In this document: positions 8,056-20,789 of the stretch, piece by piece | Layout: each line of letters begins with the position of its first letter | Position numbering within the stretch: the first letter of the stretch is position 1 | Source: Branchiostoma belcheri | Lineage: Eukaryota > Chordata > Leptocardii > Amphioxiformes > Branchiostomatidae | DNA length: 64,000 nucleotides | Direction of reading: 5' to 3' | Assembly: GCF_001625305.1 (NCBI RefSeq) | Contig: NW_017803943.1 | Location: 1,693,989 to 1,757,988, forward strand | Translations under genes and position numbers: made by a program | Notes under the pieces: model-generated | Seen by the model: the letters and a program-made list of their open reading frames with translations, nothing else | What the model was told of the DNA's origin: nothing | The model's database searches: none

Positions 8056-11000
8056 CTATAATGGCTGTCCTGCTTGATAAGGTTCGAGGATGTGTTTGGA
8101 GAAATGCTTCACTTTCTCTATCCCCCGAACCTCATGGTTTAACAGTGGCAGCTTCGTAATGTGGAAGTCCTCATACAAGTCTTCAATCTGTGACAACAAG
8201 GAAAGAATCATGTAAGTTCTTAAAAGACTTCAAGTATGAAATGTGCTAAGAAATGGCAGTAAACCGATTTCCTGGTGCAGAATATTTATTGTTTTGCTGC
8301 CCTGAAATTGCATTCGATGCCTTTCGCCTCTGCCCTTACTGACAAATTCCAGTGCTGCAAAGGGTTGTAGGTAAGGTCAGAGGTCAAAGGCATCCAAGGT
8401 CAGCAGAACGTATTGCAACTGCACGAAACCCATATTGTAGCACTTCGGCAGAACGTCTCACATAAGGTTAACATTGCGTCTGTAGTTTCTAAATGTTATG
8501 TAGGAAAACATATCTTCTGCAACAGGCAAAATTCCAATGCAACAATAACCAAACACCCATCGAAATCCGTGAAAAATCAGGGTTTTGCACAGGCACACAA
8601 ACGTTGGCATGTAAACATGAGGCTCACCTGGTCCAGATATTTACACTGCATTTTGTACCTGGCAGCACACATTCTGCAGGGCTGGTCCTCTTGTGTGGGG
8701 AACAGCAGCTGGTTCACCACGATGTTATGGGTATCGATGTTACACTTGGTCAGTTCCTGCACCAATCTCTCAGTCTCGTACAGCGACAAGAATTCCGCGA
8801 TGCACACACACACAAACGTTGTCTGGTCCTAGAGAATAAATAGAGATATTTAAATTTAAAACTTTTGGTCCACACACAAAAATTTCTCTCACCTAGAGAT
8901 ATTTGGATGAAGTAAAGCAAAATCAATTGATTATCAGACATAAAAAAATCAGCAGAAGTCAAGATGAAAAAAAAAAGACAGAGGAAAATTGGACTTTGAA
9001 ATGCGTTCAAATCAGTCTATGGATCTTTTGTAAGATCTTTTATTCATCAACTGCTTATCAGTCTGGATATCAGGGACCTTTTGTTTTTAATCTTTTCTTT
9101 CAGCACTAATCTCACCACTTCGTAATATGTCTAGATCCTACGCCTTCACAGTGTCCTTGTCGACAAGGCTTTTTGTTAAGCCACAATTTAAGAAGGCCAC
9201 AGCAAGTAAATTTTATTCATGACACCCACATGCACATTGATTTTTAACTGATGATGAAAAAAGAAATGTTTTTCTTCAGCAAGTCACAAAAATATTGAAA
9301 ATAAGAATTCAAAACTATTTTGTGTGGTAGTCTTCATTGTACTTGTACATGTAAGAGTCACGAGTGTAGTTGTATCAGTGAAAATACATTTGTAGTTCTG
9401 TAGATCGATGTAGAAGTGACGTGTCTAGTGTGATAGCCTTGGCAGATTATGCCTTCTTATAACTGCTTTAATCTGAACTGTTTACTTGTGAGTTTCAGAC
9501 TTACGGTGATGTAGCACAAAAAAAGTTGAAACCTACACGGTGGTAAAATCTGGGCTGCAAAGTTCCCACATGTCATAGAACCCGAACTGTGTTCGATCGT
9601 GTTCGATCTGGGGAATTCGAATCGAACCCGCGTTCTATTTCGGGGTCACCTGCGGTCATTTCACTATAAAGCGGCAAAACAAGCCTTTCTACCTCCGTTC
9701 ATTGCAACAGATAAAAAACAACACTTTTCTATAGATACAAACAGTTTCCTTGACAGTACATGTCCGCTATTATTTTTGGTGGACATGTAACATGTAGCGA
9801 AGCTACTGTCGTATCCTTGAGTGACCTTGAATACTGTAATGATTCTTTACGCCAGTATGAATAACACAATGCACACTTTCTGGCGATATGACATGTCTCC
9901 AAAACTCGTTCAAACCTGGAAACATGGAGAGTCAAACATACCCCATTTACGGCTCAAAATGATTGTAACGGTTGTCCCGAAAATCGTGTTTTAGGGATTT
10001 TTGAAAAATGGCCTCAATTTTGAATTTTGGGTAATTTAGTGAGAAAAATGTCAAAAAATGCCATTTTTTCACCAATATGTCGACAAAAACTAGACTTAAA
10101 ATCAGAAATTAAAAAATCCCTAAAACACGATTTTTTGTCTTATTCCTAGTCTGCGAAAAATATAAAAATCGGGGATCTGGGGTAATATACGTAGCCAGGT
10201 TTGAACGATGTTTGCCTAAAAACGTGATATGACTTGTGCTCGAAAACCCGAAAATAATCGTCTTTCTGAGCGAAATTTTAAAAAAATCATTGATTTAACA
10301 TAAAAAGCTAACATTGAAAGGATGTTAAGACGATAATTTCATTTGAATTTGACGAAATTTACCCCTAAATATTATTTGTGTATTTTCAAATATTTTACGG
10401 GTAGTCCAAAACAGGCCAAAATAGCGTGTTGTAACCCGATACCTTTTAGAACGCGCATAGCAATGGGAAAGAATGTCGTAGTGACAGACCGCCGTGCTAC
10501 ATGCAGGGTCAGATGTCATATGGGTGGAAACCACACAGGACTATCTAACTCTCATGAGGGCTCAATGAAAATTTACAAAAAATTCCAATAGTTTCCAATA
10601 GAAATTGTATACTGTATGGTATGTAGGTCTGTGTGATTACTTCTGTGTGTGTGTGTTGTCAGTTTGTATTTTGTTGTTTGTGTTGATGCATTTGTGTATG
10701 TATGATGAGCAGTGCATGTGTTTTCATGTGCTAGTATCAGACCATCAATGAAGTCAAGAATGAGAACTTTATAATTATATCTTATATGGTGAGTGAGTGA
10801 GTGAGTCAGTCAGTGAGTGAGTGAGTCAGTGAGTGAGTCAGTCAGTCAACGAGTCAGTCAATGAGTCAGTGAGTGTGTGATTGTTATATGTATTGGCAGA
10901 GCCATTCGATGCATTCAGCAGAATATAGAGTATTTTATTGTGTAATGTGTTAAAGTTGGAAGTTTATACTTTTGGGAAATAAGTATAGAATTAGTACTTT

Positions 11001-14000
11001 ATAATCATATCTAATATGGTTGAGTGAGCAGATCAGTGATGGTTACATGTGTTGGCAGATGCATTTCAGCAGAATATAGTACATGTATTTTCCTGTATAA
11101 TGTGTTAAAGTTGATTGTTTATACTTTTTTTCAGTTGGCTTTAGCAAGCCAAATTTGATTGTGTATATAGTATGCAAGATTTAGAAATAACTAGAAGCAA
11201 TATAGACATAGCAGTTATAGCCTGAGTTTAATGTTGGATATAATGAGTTGTTGAGGTAGGATCATGAAATGTGGTGGCCATGTTAGGAAGGGGCTGTACA
11301 GTTTCAAAAACTTTCAATCTTTGCTAAGGAGTGAAGCAATGAAGTGTGACCTGTGAAAATAGATGGATAGATGTATCTTGACTGTCTATCATAATTAGCA
11401 GTGCAGCCAATGATAGAATGGCAATTAGTGCATCAACCAATGAGACAGTGGCTGCATATTTGTCAAATATTTGTAATCTACGTAATGTGATAATAATGTT
11501 TTGATGTAGTTATTAGACCAGTCTTTTTCTGCAAAGGAGATAATAATATAACAGAAACACAAAGGAAACAACATCAAATGTAAAGTTTACATTTAAGCTA
11601 TCATATGGGATAAAAATGTGGGATAGATTGAAAGAATACTTTGGGAATTACACAGGCTATATATATCTGAATGTCAAGAATATGCTGATTGTATACTGAT
11701 TATATTACTGTATAAATACGACTAGTAAGTTTATGAATGAGGTAAAAAAAAAAAACAGCAACACTTTTGGTGCACAAAAGTGCACGTGATGAGCTAAGTT
11801 AAGACTGATGTATAAAAGACTGATATGTAAAGATATACAATATTTGTTGATATTAACATTGCAATACTCCCATATAGTACAGACTGGCCAATGAAAACAG
11901 GAAATGAGACAACCTTTCTGGGACCTTTGACCTAAGCATCAGAGTCCCGGACTTGTCTTATAATATATGTAGAAATAACCATAGGAACACAAGCAAACAC
12001 ACAAAGCCTATATACAAGGTTGACCCAGCTTAACCACAGTTTACGGTCACAACTCCCACTGTTTCTAACAGCAGGTTTATAAAATCAGTGCAGCTTGTAT
12101 GACGTATACGGTATATGGGATGCAGTCTGAATGTAAGAAATGTGCAATTCAACTCAGTTCATTCCCACTTGTCTAACAAACCACTTCAGTTCTCATAAGG
12201 GGTTTCAAGACATGACACTTACCGGGACAATATATTTTGCTAGCACACCAAGATATTCCCCAATAGACAGCATTTTCAAGACAAGACAAGTAGCAAAATT
12301 GTGGGGTTGTGTGGCGTAACAGCAACCTTGTGCCCTAATTGGAAAGGCACTTTAATTGGAAAGGCACTTAACACGACTTTCCTCACTTCACTCCGGTGAA
12401 AATGAGTATGCCAGAATGATCATTATCGTGATTGTGGGCACTAAAGGAAAACCAAACCAAACCAAACCAAAATTTGTCTAAGCTTGCTACAGGTACATGT
12501 ATTTACTAAATGTCCTCTATAAGTCTATTCCACATTTCTACTCCATATGGCAGCACAAACTGCACATTTGATGTTGTTACCATTGGTGTGGGTGCATGCG
12601 TGCGTGTGTTTGTGGTGTTAGCGTGTTTGTGTGTTAGTCTGTGTGTGCGTGTGTTTGTCTGATGCTTACCGGATCCCTGAACTGTTCGTTGACCTGCCGT
12701 ATGATCGGTAGTGTGTCCTCCAGTCGCGATGACATCTCGTCTGCGTTTATGTCGCCCAATCCCAGCAAGCCTCCGATCTGGTCGCAAACAACACGCATTG
12801 CTTTACTGAAGTTTATCTATCTTGTGACTTGTCTAATGTTATAGGAAGCTTGATGATTTTAAAGCCAGTCTCAAGAATCACCGCAATTATGTATTATGGA
12901 AGTTTACTTAAGATGTTACGAATGTTTAAGTGTTTATTACTAGTACCACCTTTTATTGTAATATGATGATACCAATATGTTTATGTCTTATTTTAGAAAA
13001 AGTTTTGAGTAAGTTTGTATTGTACTTATGGTACTTAATTAGAAGGGTTGCTATAAGTGCAATAAAGTTAGGATACTTTAAATACATTTACTGTACTCAT
13101 GCGGTGGTTTTCTTTTGCAATATGAGGGAAAAGGAGTTTTTCATGGTATTTCAAGTTCACAGTCAAAACAATTCTGCCGTACAATACAAAATTTACAGTG
13201 TCATAATTTCATGTTATCTAAAAGCACTGCAAAAGTAAATGTACATGTATTTACAGTAATTTTCGTCCAGTCTCACCTGATGTATGAATGGTGTAATCTG
13301 TGACTTTAACCTGAGGAGCTTGCCCAGACCCTTCTCCACGACCGCGGGAAACGACAGGAGGCGTAACGTGTGGCCCGTCGGCGCCGTGTCAAAAACAACA
13401 GCTGAGAAATTCATCCCCTTCACCAATCTGTCGGACAGTTGATAACGGATGTTGACATCGCAACAAATCATTCACAATCAAGATAATTTTGAAAGAACAA
13501 ATACTGTGTGTATCTAGAAGACTTAGTGATGACATTGTGAGAATTCAACCAGTTATTTGCATAGTCAAAAACTGTGATTTGCAATTTGATGTTATATATG
13601 TATCTTTATGTGAAAATGAATAAATGTACAACGTGTGAATTGGAGCTAGTCATGTTTTCATTTACACTGTTTTTGTTGACTCCATGAGTTAAGTTTCATC
13701 AGGTTGGTACATGTAAGACACAGATCGTTAAGGTAGTGCTGCTGAGGACACCTAACCTCATGACTTCTGCATAACTCATGGCCTCGTCCACACCCGGAAA
13801 GGCTGTCAGCAACTCCTGCATCATGGCCTTCCCTACACCCAGGGCGCCACCTAGTGGGGGGAGGGGGAACTACAGTCAGCGTAGGAGGCCATTTTTTAAA
13901 TATCTGTTGATATTTCTACTATCAGAATATTTTTGCATGCATACATATATATATATATATATTGCACATATCTTTATAAATGAATACAGATTGAACAAGA

Positions 14001-15460
14001 AGAACCCCAATTATTTACAAACAGAGCAGTAATATCATCATATTTGAACAAAAAAAATTATGTACCTTCAGCCTGATCCTCAAAAAAGTCATCAGGTAAT
14101 TCGGACATCCCCAGATTCGGATCAATTTCCTGGAACAGAAAAATACTTTAGACTAGTATCAGACAGATTCAACAATACAATTTGTTCAATAAAGTACACT
14201 TATACACTTAAGCCACTCAAAAATCAATTTTCAGAAAGTAAATTACTGAATTCAAACACCTGTGTAAATTCAGATTGCCCAATATAAATGGCTAAACCAC
14301 TGTACATGTATCTGTATACAGTACCCAGTGTAACTGCCCCTCGGTGTAACACACCAGCTTCAAAGGCAAGCGGTGCGGTGGCAGCTGCCTACATTACACT
14401 GAATGAGCTACTAGACCTAGACAGGGATAATGTCCCTACTGTACTTAGTGGCCGGCAGTGAGTTCCACTCTACAATACATGTAGTTCAAGGGAGACCTCT
14501 GCTTGGAGATATAGATAATAACATTAGGCAGTAGAACCCACCATTGCAAACAGGTTCTCAAAGCCGTTGACTTTCGTCGGGATTTTGGAGAACTTCTGGT
14601 CGAAGGCGTCGGAGATGTTGTGTGCAGGATCCGTGGAGATGATGAGGACACGCTCACGCACCTTTGCCAGTTGGATGGCCAGGCTGCAGCTGTTGGTAAA
14701 AGTTAATTTTTTTCTCTCATTTAATATTTATCTATTCGTGACACCAAAAACCAAAACTTACAGCAGGGATGGGACTCCTTATATGCAAAAAGTTTGCGTA
14801 CACACGGATGAGACAGGGCAGGGGAAATACACATCCCTTTTTAATATACACTATAATACAGGATTACAGGAAACTAAAAATAATTGCTTGCCTAGGATAA
14901 ATTGGGGGTGATACAAATTATAAAATGCTGTAATATATAATTTTTAACATTAACAAAACAAAAACGGCCACTACAGGCTCTACATGTACATTTACGTTAC
15001 GCTTTACACCACGAAAATTTATAAATAGGTTCATCCCGGAAGTACTTTATCCCGCGAACGCAGCAGCATGTGTACGTCAAATTCAGACGATTAAACGTTA
15101 TCATTTCACATTCTCAAACCCTCAGCTGTGGTCATCAACTGTTTCCGTGCTTTCGTTACTTTCAAAAGTTCACAATTTTACAATAAAAACATTTTATGAG
15201 CTATGATACTGATTATAGGGACACGTCATCTTCCAGACTGTTTCGGGCCGGTTGTTGAAAAATCGCCCCCCTCCCCCATGACGTTTTGCTACTAAAACCT
15301 GCCCTTACCTGCACGTAGTCTTCCCTACACCGCCTTTTCCGCCAACGAATATCCACTTGAGTGACTTTTGCTCCACTACGTTGCGTAGGGAAGGGTCTAA
15401 AGCCTCAAAATCATCCAGAACGGCGTCCTGATCCGCGTTGGTGCTGTTGGCGGTCGCCAT
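8056..15460 (-). CDS. ASNA1: GET3/ASNA1 (TRC40) tail-anchored protein targeting ATPase, complete
   Basis: Eight exons, all with GT/AG borders and consistent phase: 15309-15460, 14542-14689, 14066-14129, 13757-13850, 13277-13427, 12670-12777, 8628-8828, 8056-8187. Together they give 349 aa, against 348 in human. The cytosolic ATPase takes tail-anchored membrane proteins to the ER receptor. Visible motifs are the deviant Walker [10 protein letters not shown] (40-48), STDPAHN switch I (~69-75), DTAPTGHT switch II (166-173) and the zinc-binding dimer motif CRMC (290-293). The tail reads [12 protein letters not shown]...LEPY. The start codon sits in CAAGATGGCGAC. Intron 6 (3.8 kb) holds most of the repeats. 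A second, partial version lies at 29442-32403. Confidence 0.97.
8432..8590 (-). repeat. Dispersed ~150-bp repeat in ASNA1 intron 7
   Basis: It shares AAATGTTATGTAGGAAAA, GCAACA and CGTGAAAAATC words in the same order with ~39653-39760 and 48062-48262. Non-coding; family unknown to me. Confidence 0.55.
9536..10497. mobile_element. 962-bp insertion with short inverted ends, left version only
   Basis: The ends are CACGGTGGT and, inverted, CACGGCGGT, next to TA on both sides. In the right version the flanks join directly (AAACC-AA-CATGCAGG at ~27150). Inside lies an imperfect foldback (~9906-10210) whose arms share CGTTCAAACCTGG and AAAATCGTGTTTTAGGG. No transposase frame is visible, so this would be a non-autonomous DNA transposon. 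Confidence 0.7.
10790..10885. repeat. (GAGT/CAGT)n microsatellite
   Basis: A tetranucleotide array, also present at 27461-27560 with a different unit order. It lies in ASNA1 intron 6. Confidence 0.9.
10886..12310. other. Remaining ASNA1 intron 6, left version
   Basis: AT-rich intron with no coding sequence. It is alignable to ~27660-28740 with many indels. Confidence 0.7.
12311..12472 (+). mobile_element. SINE-like insertion, left version only
   Basis: GGAAAGGCACTTAACACGA, CTTTCCTCACTTCACTCCGG and TGAAAATGAGTA resemble the conserved central (Deu-like) part of deuterostome SINEs as I remember it. A (CAAAC)n-type tail follows. The matching place in the right version has different sequence. 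Confidence 0.55.
13940..13965. repeat. (AT)n microsatellite in ASNA1 intron 3
   Basis: A run of TA dinucleotides. The right version carries unrelated sequence here (~30585-30760). Confidence 0.8.
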
Positions 15461-15464
15461 CTTG
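15453..15464 (-). promoter_or_regulatory. TISU/YY1-type start element of ASNA1
   Basis: On the minus strand CAAGATGGCGAC spans the start codon and fits the TISU pattern (YY1-like, start codon inside). Such elements go with very short 5' UTRs and housekeeping expression. It is identical in the right version (32396-32407). Confidence 0.6.
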
Positions 15465-15490
15465 TTGTGACTACTAGTATCTACTGCTAC

Positions 15491-15512
15491 ACTTCCGTAT
15501 TGTGTCGGAAGG
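15491..15512. promoter_or_regulatory. Inverted ETS-like pair upstream of ASNA1
   Basis: ACTTCCG and CGGAAGG face each other 8 bp apart, 31-52 bp before the ATG. Both are kept at 32428-32449 in the other version although the spacer differs. Binding is inferred from the motif only. Confidence 0.45.
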
Positions 15513-16104
15513 TGGCGCTAAAGCACGGAGTCATAATGTGTGGGACAACTTGCAAGCAAATGCAGCATACTAGTACTTCAGTCTATTTAATCCCTTCCCA
15601 TTCCAAAATTGACTATTTCATATCAAGTGACAACCCTTTCCACCGAGTACATATCAGTATCAATCAGTGTTTCTAAATATTGTTATCGAAACCTCCATGT
15701 TGTTCCATGTTAATAGACACCATGTCAAATTCTTTTAGGTAACAAATATTCTCAGTGAGATTTTTAATAAAAGAACATTTGGTAAAAGAAGAATAAGATC
15801 GAAGTACATTATGGTAAAATTGGTACAAAATCATTGAAAATGCCATACTAATAAAATACTTCAAAATAATACAACAAACTAATGAAGTACTGGCGTCTTG
15901 TTATGGTAATACAGTTAGTGTAGCAGAACTTAGGGTTTGGTGAGCTGGACATTGCAATCGAGGACCCTATTTGCATATTCAATGTTAAACACTTATAATT
16001 CGTCGTTTGTAAAGGTTAACATCATTTGGCGAAGGTGTGAGATCGTGGAACTGTAGTTATATTTAATTTCATACCATGATGTTGTTTTTATGAATTATTT
16101 TCTA
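15513..16104. other. Intergenic, ASNA1 start to Kelch 3' end
   Basis: Non-coding and AT-rich. It would hold the ASNA1 promoter and the 3' UTR of the minus-strand Kelch gene. No further gene seen. Confidence 0.6.
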
Positions 16105-16601
16105 TCAATACCGCAGATGCACCAAATGAGTGATGGGCAAATGAAGAGTGCGAACTCTTGTAAACCCGGACCCAGGGTACCCTGGTAGCCCCGTGTACTG
16201 CCACTCCCTCGTGCCTAGGTCACACCACTGCGTGGAGTTCTGACTCACTAGATACAGTTTGTAGCCGTATTTATCGTCCAACACAGTCAAATCGTCCACG
16301 TAACTCCTTTTCGCCAGGGGAGGCCTGAAGAGGTAGCTCCATTTGTCAGTCTCGGTGTTGAAGCACAGAGGGTCGCTCTCAAATTCCCTCAGGAACCCGC
16401 AAATAAGGTAGATGTTTTGGCGAAATGACGTCATGTTGAAGACGAATCGAACCTTTGGGATGGGAGAAATCTCATCCCAGCAGGGTGATCCTGGGATGAG
16501 TCTGAAAATAATGAAGGAATTGGTAACGTTATTATTCTTAGAAATCGCTGTGTGGCAAAACATCACACATAACCCAACATCTGCTTGGAGAAAATTCTTT
16601 T

Positions 16602-16696
<95 letters not shown>

Positions 16697-18455
16697 CTTT
16701 CATAAGGTCCAAACTATTACAATGAAACACCAGTTACCATGGTGACAGACGTCTGGTCCTGGTCATTGACCTTACTTGTTTGGAACAGTAGAAGAAGAAA
16801 CAGAGCAAAAACAATATGTTGTCCTTCGGTAAACATAAAAATACTTAAGACGATTATTTTTTAACGAAAAACACACAAAAAACTACCTATAGATGACTTC
16901 CCCTCCTGGTACAGCGATGTTTGTGTAGACGGCTCCTCGGCAGGCGGTCAGGTTGGCGTTCAGCATGGGCCTCGGCAGTCTGGGGGCGTCGCGCCATCTA
17001 CCGGTCCTGAAGCTGTACTGCTCCACCGAGCACAGGTCCACCAAATCGTGCTCGTCCGAATTAGTCTGTTCAAAATACAATGATTTTTTAAATTCGAATG
17101 TCATTGATATCTAAATGAGCGTCTTCAGCATCTTTGTTTCAATACGGGTGTCATTTGTCATTTTGAAATCAACATTGGAGATCACAAAGTTTTAAATCTT
17201 CTTCTAGCTTTTAAACATCTAGGAACTATGTAAAAATGTCGAATAAAATGACTTAATTTGAAATAAAGCCATGTGAGCCACGTTATAGTGCTGAGCCAAA
17301 AGCTATCTTTTGTGATTTTCTAAGTTATGTATTAATCAATTGTTAAGAATCATATCATCATCCGATGACGTAAGCTCATTAGAAAGGGGGATAGTGTACC
17401 TTTTTGTGGATTGTACAACCGCCAACAGCATACAGTACATTGGCAGCATCTATGCCAGCCAATCCGCAGTGGGCTCTCAGAACGCGCGGGTGCGGGAACG
17501 GCGCCCAGGTGTTGTACAGCGGGTCGTAACAGAACGCTTCTTTCTGAAGTTCCCTCTGATCGGACGAGGTGAATCCGCCCAGGATGAATAGGAGGTTGTG
17601 GACGATGGCGACGGAGCAGCCGTGGGTGCAGAGAGAAGGCGGGAAGGGGCAGATCGGGCCCCACTTCTGCTCGAAGTGGTCGAAGACGTAGAGAGACCGC
17701 GGCGTCTCCAGGTTGTCCAACCGGGCGTCGTTGTAGGATCCCACCGCGCAGATGAACTCCTGGGGCTCGTACCTATTTTTTTTTTATTCCGAAAAACAGT
17801 GATGAATAAAAATGAAAAGACACTGATAAAGTGGCTACGAACTCAAGTTAGGCACAACTTATATTCTAGCAGCCACTTTTACAATGACATCAATTTACTG
17901 CTTTTGTATTTTCATCTTCTGTACATTGCAGATATGTGCCTCAGTGAGCAGTGGATCACATGTAGCAGATGAATAGGGACGGAGGACGCCACAAACTATC
18001 TGCTACATTTATAATCAACAGCTCATAAAGACGGGTGCTTAACTGCTTGTAATTACTAAGTACATAATCCACTTTACCTCAGTGCCACCAGTTGATCCCT
18101 CTCGTGCTCCGTCAGTCCGTTGTACTCTATGGACTGTAGTAGAGCCAGGTAGTTCTTCCTCATGAACATGTATGCAGCTTTCTCCAGATCCGCTAGGTAG
18201 TGCTTTTCGGCCACGCGGAGACATCTCACGCATGTCTCTATCTTCATGGCCCGCCGCATGTAGTTCATGACCCCGTCCATTTGAAGAAATACTGCTGTTT
18301 CTAAGATCTCTTCTGGGCCAACCTAATGTAGGAAAGCAAACAGAGAGGTAACAATTGCGAAGGAAATACAGTACGTACTGTTTACTTTAACACGAGAACG
18401 GTCTAGCCTGAAAAAAAAACTACTGAACTTACTCACTCACTCACTCACTCACTCA

Positions 18456-18526
<71 letters not shown>

Positions 18527-19177
18527 GCGCACACACACACACATTTATATATATGGTGAACAGCCCATCGAGCTTGCTACATGACTTAAATATCGAAAAA
18601 CGATATACAAACCTTGTCAAATCGCATCCGTCTTGTACCGAAGAAGTCTAAGATGGTCTTGAAGGCTTCAGGCGACACGCCGTGCAGCTCGACTCTGTTT
18701 TCACAACTTTCCCTCATCCCAGACGACATCATCGCAGAGAAGTAGCCGCTGTGACGTAATAAATGTTATGCAGATAGCACAGGTGACTCGGTAAACAGTG
18801 GATCATAGATTGCAGAAAGTCTGTAGTGCCCCCCGTCGTTATTGAGGGACCGTTGCAATTTACCACGATGTATATTGCTATTCTTTCTTTCTTTTTCTTT
18901 ATTTCAGGCATAGCATTGGAAATTACAGTTTAAACTTGTATCATAAAGGCGTGTGCCAACAAAGAACTTTCAAGATGCATATAGTTTAGTACACATTTTA
19001 CTGGCAGGTTTTGGAGCATAGTTAAAAATGGAGGTAAAATAGCTTGACAGTTCACCTCTCTCTTGTCAGCGTTGCCTTTCTGGCGCACAACTCTTCTTCT
19101 CCAATCACGACAAGGAGGACTTCCTCTACGTCACAGTTTCCCGTCAGCCCCTGCGTTTCGTTCTTTTCGTGGGCCAT
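16105..19177 (-). CDS. BTB-BACK-Kelch protein, left version (complete, 483 aa)
   Basis: Six exons with GT/AG borders and matched phases: 19056-19177, 18613-18748, 18078-18322, 17400-17772, 16887-17065, 16105-16501. The N-terminus holds a compact BTB/POZ domain (~14-110; CARKATLTRESGYFSAMM, VELHGVSPEAFKTILDFF). A BACK segment (~115-165; CLRVAEKHYLADLEKAAYMF) follows. Then come Kelch blades with typical GG, Y and W marks (LLFILGGF, LYAVGGCTI, YDPLYNTWAPFP, YSFRTGRWRDAPR). Only about four to five blades can be recognised rather than the usual six. KLHL proteins commonly act as Cullin-3 substrate adaptors; that role is inferred from the family. The subtype is not assigned. Confidence 0.92.
16602..16694. 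repeat. (CA)n microsatellite, Kelch intron 5
   Basis: A long CA run, also at 33523-33588 with different length. Confidence 0.95.
16731..16845. repeat. Dispersed ~110-bp repeat with X-box-like palindrome
   Basis: It starts GTTACCATGGTGAC, then GGTCATTGACCTT, GAAGAGGAAAC-like and ATATGTTNTCCTTCGGTAAA words. Relatives lie at 25437-25545, 33627-33705 (palindrome lost) and 42492-42595. Confidence 0.65.
17937..18030. repeat. Single unit of a VNTR, Kelch intron 3
   Basis: One unit with GGACGCCACAAACTATCTGC. The right version has three units at ~35075-35300. Confidence 0.7.
18426..18543. repeat. (CACT)n(CA)n microsatellite, Kelch intron 2
   Basis: A tetranucleotide run leads into a long CA run. 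It is much shorter in the right version. Confidence 0.95.
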
Positions 19178-20745
19178 TTTGTCGGCGTCAAATCAGTCTG
19201 AATGAAAATTTTAAACAAATAAAAACGAGTCTTTGAATTAGTCAGTTCAGGAGAATACTAGTGTGTACTTCAGCAGACTCCAAGTGCAATGCACTGGGCG
19301 AAAACGGGGCGAAAAAAAGCAAGATTCCTACATGTTCTTATTTTGATATCATAAACCTTGTCAACAAGAATTGACCAACAGGTCTTCTACCCCTGTATTC
19401 AACAGTATTACTGGTACCTGTAGATATGTATACAGCATTTCAATTTTAGAGCGATTGTAGTACCTGCATGGGCATACAGCTACTACACCGGGTATTCATA
19501 TGCGACGGAACATCTGACAACACTCGCCATCAAACGCGAGCAATTGTACATCGCGTTCTTGGATACACCCAGACTATTCAAAATCGTGCCTGATCCTAAC
19601 CCTAATCCATTCAGGCATAGAACCGGATAAACACGGTTCTAGATTCGTTTACGTACCTGTGCTACAAGTTTAGGGGAGGGGGAGGGGCGCCCGTCCGGCT
19701 GCGCAGTACATGGAAATGCATTTTTGTACAAACCGCAACCCCGAGCCAGGTCATGCTGGATAGAGGCCTCAAGGGGGGCTTACAGATCAGATCACATACG
19801 ATAAAAAAATAAACAATAATCTATGTATAATCATATATATTGTCACACTTAAGGCATTATGTATATTGTTTGATTTTCATTACCTCTTGAATGTTATAAC
19901 AGAAGAGGCGTTTTTTGTGATAGCCTATTGCTACATGTTTGAAACGAATTATGTAGAGGTCTTTATTTAGCATCAGCTGCAATTCGATATCACTTCGTGA
20001 TCGATGCTGACACGAGGGTTGCATTCGAAATTATTTCGCAAGGAGGCGCTTGGACACACAGGCTTACTGTTGTGCTTTAGTGCTTGGATTGGTCATTTTA
20101 TAGAACCGGGTTGTGTTGTATTCACTTTCATATTTATTGTTCCTAATTATTATCCTCTTGATTAAGTCAAAGAAAATCTTATATCCCGTGGTAGGTTAGG
20201 GAAAATAGTAGTACGGCACAATACTTCAGAAAACTGTAGAGATTCTTTCGTACATGACAGTGAAGACTGTGCTGAATTCTGCAGGAATGTATTTAGGTTT
20301 GAGGCCGTATAATTTGAATTCGAATTAGGATGTTTGTTCGGCCGGGCCGGGTCGATTGGCCGGTTACCGCCTGGTACTGTGCGTCGACTGCAGTTCACAT
20401 GACCCCCGCATATCGCCATATAAAAGAAGTCTTTTAAGGAAACGAGCCGGCAAACTTGAGCTGATTTTCACATATTTTGTATATTGTACCGTAAGACCAG
20501 ACATTTTTATAGACAATTGAGACAATTGAGTCCAGACAATTTTAAAGCGTCGAACCTTCTCACATGCTCCTTCTGTATAAATGCCCATAGGGAGAAAACT
20601 GTTTTCTGCTACATTGGGCAAAATGCTGCTCCTCCGGTCTAACTGTAGTCAGAACTCCAGTATGATACCGTCGGTTGAAAGTCCAAGGTGACTCAGGTCA
20701 GGAGGTGGTGACAGCGTGGTGACCTGAGCCGGACACTGTAAGACG
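19178..20745. promoter_or_regulatory. Divergent intergenic region, Kelch (minus) and methyltransferase (plus)
   Basis: It separates the Kelch start from a probable non-coding first exon of the methyltransferase. AGACG|GTAAGTGT at 20745/20746 is a good donor, kept at 38251/38252 in the other version. A good acceptor (TTATCTGAACACAG) lies 3 bp before the methyltransferase ATG. No coding sequence is seen. The 5' exon is inferred, not proven. Confidence 0.5.
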
Positions 20746-20789
20746 GTAAGTGTAACAACTGACGCCGGAGACTACTCTTCACTTGTTGC

